Part shown: one piece after another, positions 5,190 through 9,471 of the stretch
How the letters are laid out: each line of letters opens with the position of its first letter
How positions within the stretch are numbered: position 1 is the stretch's first letter
DNA from: a bacterium
GTDB lineage: Bacteria > Patescibacteriota > Minisyncoccia > UBA6257 > GWB1-50-10
Length of the DNA stretch: 9,538 nucleotides
Assembly: GCA_027310975.1 (NCBI GenBank)
Contig: DAICZV010000027.1
Span: 1 to 9,538, forward strand
Direction of reading: 5' to 3'
Translations under genes and position numbers: made by a program
Notes under the pieces: model-generated
Seen by the model: the letters and a program-made list of their open reading frames with translations, nothing else
Database searches by the model: none
What the model was told of the DNA's origin: nothing

Positions 5190-6296
5190 ATGCCTCAACT
5201 AGCCATTTATCGCAAATACCGGCCGGCCACTTTTGAGGACCTGCTGGGCCAGGAGATGGTCGTGAAGATATTGAAGGGCGCCGCGAAGAGCGACAAGCTC
5301 GCCCACGCCTACCTCCTCGCCGGCCCCCGCGGCACGGGCAAGACGACGACCGCCCGGCTCATCGCGAAGATCGCGAACTGCGAAAAGCGGGCGCTGGACG
5401 CTAAGTTCCGCGCGCAGGGCGAACCTTGCAACGAATGCAGCGCCTGCCGCGCCATAGACGACGGCTCGTCCATGGACGTGGTGGAGATAGACGCGGCCTC
5501 CAACCGCGGTATAGACGAGATTCGGAACCTCAAGGAAAGCGTGCGCGTCTCCCCTTCGTCCAGCCGCTACAAGGTCTTTATCGTGGACGAGGCCCACATG
5601 CTCACCAAGGACGCCTGGAACGCCCTTCTCAAAACCCTGGAAGAGCCGCCCCAATACGTCATCATCATCCTTGCGACGACCGAGATGGAAAAGGTGCCGC
5701 CGACCATCAGTTCCCGCACCCAGAAGTTCTTTTTCAAGCGGGCTTCGCGCGAGGAGATCGTCTCCAAGTTAAAAAGGATAATCCAGGCCGAGAACATCAA
5801 AATCGCTTCCGAGGCCCTGGACCTCATCGCCTCTTCGGCCGAGGGCAGCTTCCGCGACGCCGAGTCCCTTCTGGACCAGCTCGTCGCCTTCGGCGACCGG
5901 AACATTTCGCTCAAGGAAGTGGAAGAGATGATCGGCAAGGTGGGTTTTGACAAGCTTTCCGACTTCGCCGGGTTCCTCATCCAAAACGAGGCCGGCAAGG
6001 CGCTCGCGGCCCTCGCCGTAATCGCGGACGGCGGCTTCAATCTGACCCAGTTCACCAAAGACCTCATTGAATACATCCGCCGCGTCGCCGTTTTAAAGAT
6101 AAATCCGGAGATGAAGGCGGCCTTCGCCTCCGAATTAATGGAGGACCATCTGGAAAAGATATTGAACCACGCAAAGCTCTTTGAGCCGCGCCATCTCGCG
6201 CTCCTCAAGGGCCTCATCGCCGCTTACGGCCAAATGCGCTACAGCCAGTTCCCCATTATTCCTTTGGAAGTCGCGATTGCCGAGAACGCTCAGTAA
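5190..6296 (+). CDS. dnaX: DNA polymerase III subunit gamma (short DnaX)
   Basis: The clamp-loader ATPase of the replicative polymerase. In order: the N-terminal YRKYRP (7-12), Walker A GPRGTGKTT (45-53), a four-cysteine zinc module (C64, C80, C83, C86), Walker B VFIVDEAH (129-136), sensor 1 LATTE (161-165), the arginine-finger motif as SRT (175-177; SRC is usual), and sensor 2 GSFRDAESLLDQ with R222. A helical collar domain follows to residue 368. The tau-specific C-terminal domains that bind DnaB and the polymerase are absent, as in many reduced genomes, so only a gamma-type product is made. ATG is preceded by AAGG at only 2 nt, a poor ribosome site. The usual partners recR and ybaB are not next to it. 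It overlaps the convergent membrane gene by 7 bp. Confidence 0.97.
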   Translation: MPQLAIYRKYRPATFEDLLGQEMVVKILKGAAKSDKLAHAYLLAGPRGTGKTTTARLIAKIANCEKRALDAKFRAQGEPCNECSACRAIDDGSSMDVVEIDAASNRGIDEIRNLKESVRVSPSSSRYKVFIVDEAHMLTKDAWNALLKTLEEPPQYVIIILATTEMEKVPPTISSRTQKFFFKRASREEIVSKLKRIIQAENIKIASEALDLIASSAEGSFRDAESLLDQLVAFGDRNISLKEVEEMIGKVGFDKLSDFAGFLIQNEAGKALAALAVIADGGFNLTQFTKDLIEYIRRVAVLKINPEMKAAFASELMEDHLEKILNHAKLFEPRHLALLKGLIAAYGQMRYSQFPIIPLEVAIAENAQ

Positions 6297-6949
6297 ATCC
6301 TCCAGCTCTGCAGTCCGATGGCGGCCCCAAAAAAGTGGGCCGCGAGAAACGTCAAAATGACGGCGAGGAGCAAGGGCCAGCCGAGGGTAGTGTAACTTTC
6401 TTTTAAAAAGACCAGCCGGTAGATGGCGACGAGGACGACGCTCAAAAAGACGAGCGGAACGAAAAGGAGCAAATTCGGCCAGCCAACGACGAGCGCGGCG
6501 ATGAGGCCGATTTCCGTTTCGCCCTGGTAGAAAAATCGGGACTGGTATTTTTGGAGCCCTTTCAGGATGAACCAGAAGACGAAGGCGAGGATGACGGACC
6601 AGACGGCGTCCAGCCAAAAGTGGCTCAAAGAATAATAGATGAAGTAGCCGAACTGGCCGTTAAAGAGCGGCAAGCCGCCCGTGACCTGCTTCGGCAATGC
6701 GCTCAATGAGTCGCTTAAAAGCAGGTGAGCGAACGGGTCGGCCTTCCAGATGAAATATTGGCCGATCGTAAGAAGTGCGGCGTAGAAGAATTTGAATATG
6801 ACGGAAATGATGACGAGCCCGCGGAGGGTGAATTTCTTGAACTCGCTCCCCTTTCTGATCTTCCAATAGGCCAGCAAGGCGAGGACGAAAACGCCGCCGA
6901 AGAATATTCTCGGCAGCCAAATCGCGATGAAGTTGAAGGTATTGAGCAT
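6290..6949 (-). CDS. Polytopic membrane protein of unknown function (219 aa)
   Basis: Six or so hydrophobic segments: about residues 6-25, 40-63, 105-120 (weak), 121-134, 146-177 and 186-206. Between the fourth and fifth lies a polar loop with QGETEIGLIAALVVGWPN (about 145-162), which resembles the region after the GxGD motif of A24 prepilin peptidases, but the catalytic aspartate pair is not there. I therefore cannot assign a function; a degenerate or distant relative is possible. I chose ATG at 6949. The frame stays open further right to 7090, but that extension runs antisense through the tRNA and its promoter and gives the typical tRNA-shadow peptide, so it is not coding. No good Shine-Dalgarno is visible. 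It ends overlapping dnaX tail to tail with no terminator between. Confidence 0.75.
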   Translation of the reverse strand: MLNTFNFIAIWLPRIFFGGVFVLALLAYWKIRKGSEFKKFTLRGLVIISVIFKFFYAALLTIGQYFIWKADPFAHLLLSDSLSALPKQVTGGLPLFNGQFGYFIYYSLSHFWLDAVWSVILAFVFWFILKGLQKYQSRFFYQGETEIGLIAALVVGWPNLLLFVPLVFLSVVLVAIYRLVFLKESYTTLGWPLLLAVILTFLAAHFFGAAIGLQSWRIY

Positions 6950-6953
6950 AGGT

Positions 6954-6982
6954 TTGCCCGCAGGCTTAAGGTATATTATAAA
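6954..6982 (+). promoter_or_regulatory. Promoter of tRNA-Gln
   Basis: TTGCCC (6954-6959), 17-nt spacer, TATAAA (6977-6982), 20 nt before the mature tRNA 5' end. The position fits a short precursor leader trimmed by RNase P. It overlaps the divergent start region of the membrane protein gene. Confidence 0.65.
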
Positions 6983-7002
6983 GAATAGCAGAAGTACCAT
7001 AT

Positions 7003-7073
7003 TGGGGGATCGTCTAACGGTAGGACACATCCCTTTGGAGGATGGTATCGGGGTTCGAATCCCTGTCCCCCAG
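7003..7073 (+). tRNA. tRNA-Gln (anticodon TTG)
   Basis: A full cloverleaf can be drawn. Acceptor stem TGGGGGA (7003-7009) pairs with TCCCCCA (7066-7072), with discriminator G7073. D-stem GTCT/GGAC (7012-7015, 7023-7026). Anticodon stem CATCC/GGATG (7028-7032, 7040-7044) with loop CTTTGGA and anticodon TTG at 7035-7037. Variable loop is 4 nt. T-stem CGGGG/CCCTG with T-loop TTCGAAT (7054-7060). The T1-A72 acceptor pair is typical of bacterial tRNA-Gln. The 3' CCA is not encoded (CAC follows) and must be added. It reads CAA and, by wobble, CAG codons. It has its own promoter and terminator. Confidence 0.96.
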
Positions 7074-7081
7074 CACAGAAG

Positions 7082-7113
7082 AAAAATCACCCTTCATGGG
7101 TGGTTTTTCTTTT
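7082..7113 (+). terminator. Terminator of tRNA-Gln
   Basis: AAAAATCACCC (7082-7092), loop TTCAT, GGGTGGTTTTT (7098-7108), then CTTTT. The stem is 11 bp with one G-T pair. It begins 9 nt after the tRNA and marks the end of the tRNA transcript, so what follows is a separate unit. Confidence 0.85.
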
Positions 7114-7118
7114 GCCGA

Positions 7119-7132
7119 GACAGGGATTCGAA
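7119..7132 (-). repeat. Inverted copy of the tRNA-Gln T-arm 3' segment
   Basis: On the minus strand this reads TTCGAATCCCTGTC, identical over 14 nt to tRNA-Gln 7054-7067, then diverges (TCGG). The minus strand upstream has CGGGAGA-9 nt-TCTCCCG (7148-7170), but I cannot fold a complete tRNA around it, so it is a tRNA-derived fragment and not a gene. Confidence 0.6.
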
Positions 7133-7179
7133 CAAGAGTGGGGTCGGGAGAACATGTTGGTCTCCCGTGTAGGAATGAG

Positions 7180-7195
7180 TCCGCCAGCTGGCGGA
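7180..7195. repeat. 16-bp perfect palindrome TCCGCC-AGCT-GGCGGA
   Basis: Perfect dyad, the same hairpin type as 3431-3446 within mpg. It lies between the tRNA terminator and the first 64-bp repeat. It looks like a dispersed genomic palindrome. Confidence 0.65.
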
Positions 7196-7198
7196 CGG

Positions 7199-7262
7199 AT
7201 TCAAAACCGAGGGTTTTGAAGGAGCTCCGACGCAATGTCGGAGCGACGTTTGATTCCCTGTC
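7199..7262. repeat. 64-bp direct repeat, copy 1 (left of GIY-YIG gene)
   Basis: Identical at 63 of 64 positions to 7623-7686. Inside are two perfect hairpins, TTCAAAACC-gag-GGTTTTGAA and GCTCCGAC-gcaat-GTCGGAGC, then a tRNA T-arm-like end (GTTTGATTCCCTGTC). This copy continues into CCCCAGC, matching the tRNA-Gln 3' end further than copy 2 does. Confidence 0.9.
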
Positions 7263-7269
7263 CCCCAGC
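7249..7269 (+). repeat. Partial duplicate of the tRNA-Gln 3' end
   Basis: TTTGATTCCCTGTCCCCCAGC matches tRNA-Gln 7054-7074 (TTCGAATCCCTGTCCCCCAGC) at 19 of 21 positions, running through the T-arm 3' strand, the acceptor 3' strand and the discriminator. Such copies of a tRNA 3' end are typical of integration (att-like) sites, though no integrase is in the window. Confidence 0.6.
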
Positions 7270-7270
7270 T

Positions 7271-7325
7271 CTTCGTCGCTTTCGCTCCTCAGAGCCTTCG
7301 GCCCGCTTATAATAAAGCGACGAAG
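7271..7325. repeat. Inverted repeat upstream of the GIY-YIG gene
   Basis: CTTCGTCGCTTT (7271-7282) and AAAGCGACGAAG (7314-7325) are perfectly complementary over 12 bp with a 31-nt loop containing AGCCTTCGGCCCGCTT and a perfect TATAAT (7308-7313). It begins 1 bp after the tRNA-end copy. It could be a structured element of the GIY-YIG unit. A further CACTG-aacg-CAGTG hairpin follows at 7327-7340. Confidence 0.6.
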
Positions 7326-7349
7326 ACACTGAACGCAGTGAAGTGGAAG

Positions 7350-7358
7350 TGATAAAAT
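7350..7358 (+). promoter_or_regulatory. Extended -10 box for GIY-YIG gene (leaderless)
   Basis: TG-A-TAAAAT, 5 of 6 match with the TGn extension, followed by CAGTTT (6 nt) and the GTG start. No Shine-Dalgarno is near, so the mRNA probably begins at the GTG. Confidence 0.55.
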
Positions 7359-7364
7359 CAGTTT

Positions 7365-7610
7365 GTGAGCCACTTCGTCTACATTCTCCGATGCGCCGAC
7401 CAATCGCTATATGTGGGCTGTACCAACGATTTAGACAGGAGGGTTAAGCAGCACAATAATTCCAAGTGGGGCGCTCATTACACCAAAATTCGTCGGCCTG
7501 TCGTGCTTATACACTCGGAAGAGTTCAGAACGCTCATTGAGGCACGGCGGAGAGAAACCGAGATCAAAGGTTGGCGCAGGGAGAAAAAGTTGGCTTTGAT
7601 TAATAAATAA
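7365..7610 (+). CDS. GIY-YIG nuclease domain protein (81 aa)
   Basis: A single-domain GIY-YIG protein of the UPF0213/YhbQ-like type. The signature is VYIL (5-8) and LYVGCT (15-20), then DLDRRVKQHN (22-31), AHYTKIRRPVVLIHSEEF (37-54), and EARRRETEIKGWRREKKLALI (59-79), where E64 is the likely metal-binding glutamate. The family length is about 80-100 residues, so it is complete. It should cleave or nick DNA, possibly with no recognition domain of its own. The start is GTG, supported by an extended -10 box 6 nt upstream. It lies between two 64-bp direct repeats just downstream of tRNA-Gln and may be a small mobile or domesticated element. Its role as a homing-type enzyme is inference; DNA repair is the alternative. 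Confidence 0.93.
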   Translation: MSHFVYILRCADQSLYVGCTNDLDRRVKQHNNSKWGAHYTKIRRPVVLIHSEEFRTLIEARRRETEIKGWRREKKLALINK

Positions 7611-7622
7611 TGAGCGCAGCGA

Positions 7623-7686
7623 ATTCAAAACCGAGGGTTTTGAAGGAGCTCCGACGCGATGTCGGAGCGACGTTTGATTCCCTGTC
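7623..7686. repeat. 64-bp direct repeat, copy 2 (right of GIY-YIG gene)
   Basis: Differs from copy 1 (7199-7262) by one base in a hairpin loop (gcgat against gcaat). It begins 13 bp after the GIY-YIG stop, and its last base is the first base of the CTA (minus-strand TAG) stop of the 47-residue gene. The two copies are 424 bp apart. Confidence 0.9.
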
Positions 7687-7829
7687 TATTTCTTTATAAA
7701 ACTGTATATGCCGAAACCGACAAGCGCCAAAACGGCAATAATCATGGATACCCTCGGGTCAACCATGGCCGAAAATAAAACGAGCAGAGCCGCCGCAATT
7801 TCCAACACACCTTCGGTTTTTTTACTCAT
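7686..7829 (-). CDS. Small membrane protein (47 aa)
   Basis: A short frame from ATG at 7829 to TAG at 7686. The protein starts MSKKTEGVLEI and has two hydrophobic segments (about residues 9-22 and 29-44) around a short MVDPR turn, ending FIKK. The pattern is that of a small hairpin membrane protein with lysines at both ends, placing N- and C-termini in the cytoplasm. Function unknown; similar in design, but not in sequence, to the 59-residue protein at 2430-2609. An extended -10 box TG-C-TATACT lies exactly 6 nt before the ATG, which supports the start and suggests a leaderless mRNA. It starts 21 bp after the YdeI gene stop, so readthrough from that gene is also possible. Confidence 0.68.
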   Translation of the reverse strand: MSKKTEGVLEIAAALLVLFSAMVDPRVSMIIAVLALVGFGIYSFIKK

Positions 7830-7835
7830 ATCAAA

Positions 7836-7844
7836 AGTATAGCA
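7836..7844 (-). promoter_or_regulatory. Extended -10 box for the 47-aa gene (leaderless)
   Basis: Minus strand TG-C-TATACT, 5 of 6 match, then TTTGAT (6 nt) and the ATG. It lies in the 21-bp gap after the YdeI gene. No Shine-Dalgarno. Confidence 0.55.
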
Positions 7845-7850
7845 CCCGTA

Positions 7851-8162
7851 TTATTTTTTCTTGGCTCGCCTGCCAAGCACGAATTTTTGCGAAGGGCTCA
7901 TCTTCTTATCCGAGCGATGAATGCACCCCGCCCAGCAACACGGGCGCCGCATCCCTTCTTTAAGTTCCGAGACAACGCGCTTCACGTGTTCTTTTCTTGT
8001 CTCCTCCTGCTTTACGGATATGGTCCAGCAAATCCACTCGTTCCTGGCGAGAGGTGTTATATCTTCCCAAAGCGCGAGCGCCTTCGGGTCGGCCATGAGG
8101 GCTTTTTGTAAATCTGCCGGCAATTTGTGCGCCACGCCGTCAGAAATTCTTTTTTTAGGCAT
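7851..8162 (-). CDS. YdeI/OmpD-associated (OmdA) family protein (103 aa)
   Basis: The recognisable core is LPADLQKALMADPKALALWEDITP (14-37), then NEWICWTISVKQEETRKEHVKRVVSELKEGMRRP (41-74). This matches the bacteriocin-protection YdeI/OmdA pattern (a small helical domain with a W-x(n)-K-x-E-T-R core). A conserved-looking CCWAGCIHR (75-83) with three cysteines and a histidine might bind a metal. The C-terminus is basic (GRRAKKK). The biochemical role of the family is not established. The ATG has an extended -10 box exactly 6 nt upstream and no Shine-Dalgarno. The promoter plus the first 10 codons are duplicated at 9322-9368. The 47-residue gene follows on the same strand. Confidence 0.85.
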   Translation of the reverse strand: MPKKRISDGVAHKLPADLQKALMADPKALALWEDITPLARNEWICWTISVKQEETRKEHVKRVVSELKEGMRRPCCWAGCIHRSDKKMSPSQKFVLGRRAKKK

Positions 8163-8180
8163 GAGGTTATTGTATCAAAC
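8134..8180. repeat. 47-bp repeat: YdeI promoter and start (copy 1)
   Basis: Identical over 47 bp to 9322-9368. It spans the extended -10 box, the 6-nt gap and the first codons (MPKKRISDGV) of the intact YdeI gene. Confidence 0.9.
8169..8177 (-). promoter_or_regulatory. Extended -10 box for the YdeI gene (leaderless)
   Basis: Minus strand TG-A-TACAAT, 5 of 6 match with TGn, then AACCTC (6 nt) and ATG. The same box is copied at 9357-9365 before the truncated duplicate. Confidence 0.6.
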
Positions 8181-8235
8181 CTCCGCGCGATGGCCCAAAG
8201 AGCAGGAGCTCGTTCGTGATCGCGAGAGAGTTGAA

Positions 8236-8267
8236 ATAAAAAAGGCCACCTAATTTCTGAGGCGGCC
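8236..8267 (-). terminator. Terminator of the 118-aa gene
   Basis: Minus strand GGCCGCCT, loop of 8 nt, AGGTGGCC (one G-T pair), then TTTTTTATTT. It lies about 20 nt past the gene stop at 8287 and isolates it from the YdeI gene. Confidence 0.85.
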
Positions 8268-8286
8268 AAGATAGAAACGACAAGAA

Positions 8287-8643
8287 TCAGTAGTAACCCT
8301 CAAACTCCTTAGTGAATATCGGGTCGTATATCCTCTCTATCATGAGGGGCGAGCTAAATCCAAACAGGACCTTGTCCCTACCCTTCATCATCTCTCTAAT
8401 GTGATCATCAAGCGGGCTATAGCTGCCGGTTATGACTATTTCGTCGGTCTTTCCGTCCTCAACGACCCTAAACTCTCCTTTCTCAAAGGAATAAACAACA
8501 TAACTTGCGTGGGGGTGTTGTTTCAAGTAGTCATTGGCCAGTGGTTTGCACGCTTCAAATCCCTTCTTCGTGAAAGCAGATCTTTCTTCCTCCGTTAGCT
8601 GAAGGAAATCTCTGTAACTCATCTCGAAATTGGATATATCCAT
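8287..8643 (-). CDS. Hypothetical protein (118 aa)
   Basis: No family recognised. The N-terminal half (from MDISNFEMSYRDFLQLTEEE) is acidic and helical; the middle has YVVYSFEKGEFRVVEDG and DEIVITGSYSPLDD, which read as beta strands; the end is IYDPIFTKEFEGYY. There is no membrane segment, signal or metal motif. I chose the ATG at 8643 because GGAG lies 9 nt before it. ATG at 8658 would delete that ribosome site, and the TTG at 8682 lies inside a repeated upstream cassette, so both are less likely. Composition is more AT-rich than ychF or dnaX. It has its own terminator and shares an upstream cassette (8664-8718) with the next gene, which suggests common regulation. Confidence 0.72.
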   Translation of the reverse strand: MDISNFEMSYRDFLQLTEEERSAFTKKGFEACKPLANDYLKQHPHASYVVYSFEKGEFRVVEDGKTDEIVITGSYSPLDDHIREMMKGRDKVLFGFSSPLMIERIYDPIFTKEFEGYY

Positions 8644-8663
8644 TATCAGCTTCTCCATTTTTA

Positions 8664-8718
8664 GTTTATGAAAAGAACTCAAAAATAAAATACCACCTCG
8701 CGGCGGTATCCGTCAAAT
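8664..8718 (-). promoter_or_regulatory. Hairpin/promoter cassette, copy A
   Basis: Copy of the cassette at 9250-9304; 34 bp (8664-8697) are identical. On the minus strand: TTGACG (-35 like), 18-nt spacer, TATTTT (-10 like), with the inverted repeat ATACCGCC-N4-GGTGGTAT filling the spacer. It is followed by TTTATTTTTGAGTTC and lies before the 118-residue gene. It can be read as a promoter with an operator in the spacer, or as a terminator (hairpin plus T-run). Confidence 0.6.
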
Positions 8719-8769
8719 CGCGGTTCCAAGGGGCATGAATCCGTTCGTTATGGCGATGGGACAGTAAAA

Positions 8770-8800
8770 TAAAAAGGCCGCCTATCTTTCGCCGGGCGGC
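8770..8800 (-). terminator. Terminator overlapping the end of the Cys-rich gene
   Basis: Minus strand GCCGCC, 12-nt loop, GGCGGC, then CTTTTTATTTT. The first arm lies within the last codons and the second overlaps the TAG stop at 8782-8784. Confidence 0.8.
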
Positions 8801-9228
8801 ACTGCTTCAGATTTCTTGAGCTTGAGCGTTTTCTGCCATCGGTCATGGCATTGGCCGCACTTCTTCAGGTGGTCTTCAAAAGCCTCTCGCTGCAGTTCGC
8901 TTAACGCAAACATATTTTGAGATGCTTTTCCCAGGATGCCATCGGTGAAATGTTTCCCTTCGGGACCCCAAAGTTCTACGCGTTCTCTGTCCATGACATC
9001 AAGGTTCACCGCGAGTGATCCGCCGACCTGCACTGGTTCCGGACATCCGGCCTGAACGTTAGCCCAAGTTGAATTGTCCTTAATCTCCGCCCAGAGCATA
9101 TAGTAGTCGTTGTAACACCACCACTTCCGGCCGCACACACATGTGTAAGTTTTAGTACCATCGCCGCGGAAAGGACGTTTGCTACAGCTCCATTCTATTT
9201 CATCGCATACGCAACCCGGTCTAGGCAC
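8782..9228 (-). CDS. Cysteine-rich hypothetical protein with zf-HC2-like motif (148 aa)
   Basis: No family recognised as a whole. The N-terminal part has six cysteines in pairs (C6, C8, C15, C30, C32, C38) with aromatic YTCVCGRKWWCYNDYY (28-43), probably one or two zinc sites. The middle (about 60-100) is soluble and mixed. The C-terminal HLKKCGQCHDRW (H120, C124, C127) has the H-x3-C-x2-C spacing of the putative zinc-finger zf-HC2 found in anti-sigma factors, preceded by a helix as in that family. No membrane segment follows, unlike membrane anti-sigma factors, so this would be a soluble variant. The start is GTG, with AGGAGG 5 nt upstream (an ideal site). A terminator overlaps its stop. It shares the upstream cassette with the 118-residue gene. 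Confidence 0.75.
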   Translation of the reverse strand: MPRPGCVCDEIEWSCSKRPFRGDGTKTYTCVCGRKWWCYNDYYMLWAEIKDNSTWANVQAGCPEPVQVGGSLAVNLDVMDRERVELWGPEGKHFTDGILGKASQNMFALSELQREAFEDHLKKCGQCHDRWQKTLKLKKSEAVPPGER

Positions 9229-9249
9229 GATAGCCTCCTTCCTTGTTTG

Positions 9250-9304
9250 GTTTATGAAAAGAACTCAAAAATAAAATACCACCGAGAGGTGGTATATGTC
9301 AAAT
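9250..9304 (-). promoter_or_regulatory. Hairpin/promoter cassette, copy B
   Basis: Minus strand TTGACA (9302-9297), 18-nt spacer containing ATACCACC-TCTC-GGTGGTAT, TATTTT (9278-9273), then TTTATTTTTGAGTTC. It ends 21 bp before the GTG of the Cys-rich gene. Compared with copy A, the stem differs by one base that keeps pairing (A to G opposite T), while the loop is quite different, so pairing seems to be selected. Confidence 0.6.
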
Positions 9305-9350
9305 TAGGTTCGCTTCGTGGGACGCCGTCAGAAATTCTTTTTTTAGGCAT
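9252..9350 (-). pseudogene. Truncated duplicate of the YdeI gene start (32-codon ORF)
   Basis: The ATG at 9350 begins with the same ten codons (MPKKRISDGV) as the YdeI gene, then changes to unrelated residues (PRSEPNLTYTTSRWYF) and ends at TAA 9252, inside cassette B. The matching extended -10 box is 6 nt upstream. It may be a dead fragment left by a duplication, or a short leader peptide read through the hairpin before the Cys-rich gene. I do not think it is a functional YdeI protein. Confidence 0.55.
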
Positions 9351-9368
9351 GAGGTTATTGTATCAAAC
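9322..9368. repeat. 47-bp repeat: YdeI promoter and start (copy 2)
   Basis: Exact 47-bp match to 8134-8180, same orientation, 1188 bp apart. Both flanks diverge at once, so the duplicated unit is just the extended -10 box, the 6-nt gap and the first ten codons. Confidence 0.9.
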
Positions 9369-9399
9369 GCCGCCTCGTGGGATGATGTTCGGTCTTCTG

Positions 9400-9454
9400 T
9401 TCCAAGCGCCAGTCAGCGTAGATATCGCCACACCTTTGCTTCGGCGCCTTGGAA
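9400..9454. repeat. Intergenic inverted repeat
   Basis: TTCCAAGCGCC (9400-9410) pairs with GGCGCCTTGGAA (9443-9454) with one bulged base and a 32-nt loop. The A-run on the plus strand side (9453-9461) means it is not a terminator on the plus strand, and on the minus strand the T-run comes before the stem. Role unknown. Confidence 0.45.
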
Positions 9455-9471
9455 AAAAAAATTTGGAAAAA

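Noticed and set aside
6950..7090. N-terminal extension of the membrane protein frame across the tRNA (peptide with GTGIRTPIPSS)
   Set aside because: It is the antisense of tRNA-Gln and its promoter; such peptides are well-known tRNA shadows. The membrane protein starts at 6949.
7119..7195. Second tRNA on the minus strand
   Set aside because: Only the T-arm-like 14 nt are present; no matching acceptor 5' strand, D-arm or anticodon arm can be folded, although a 7-bp hairpin is near.
7014..7403. Minus-strand 129-codon frame containing GDRESN and GDRDSNPD
   Set aside because: It is antisense to the tRNA, the tRNA-end copies, the repeats and the start of the GIY-YIG gene. The GDRxSN peptides come from complementing the T-arm sequence and do not indicate a protein family.
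7199..7686. CRISPR array or retron-like unit
   Set aside because: There are only two repeat copies 424 bp apart with a gene between them, no spacer series and no reverse transcriptase or cas gene.
8644..8682. TTG at 8682 as start of the 118-residue protein
   Set aside because: It lies in the repeated upstream cassette shared with another gene, so it is regulatory DNA; GGAG placed 9 nt before the ATG at 8643 gives a better start.
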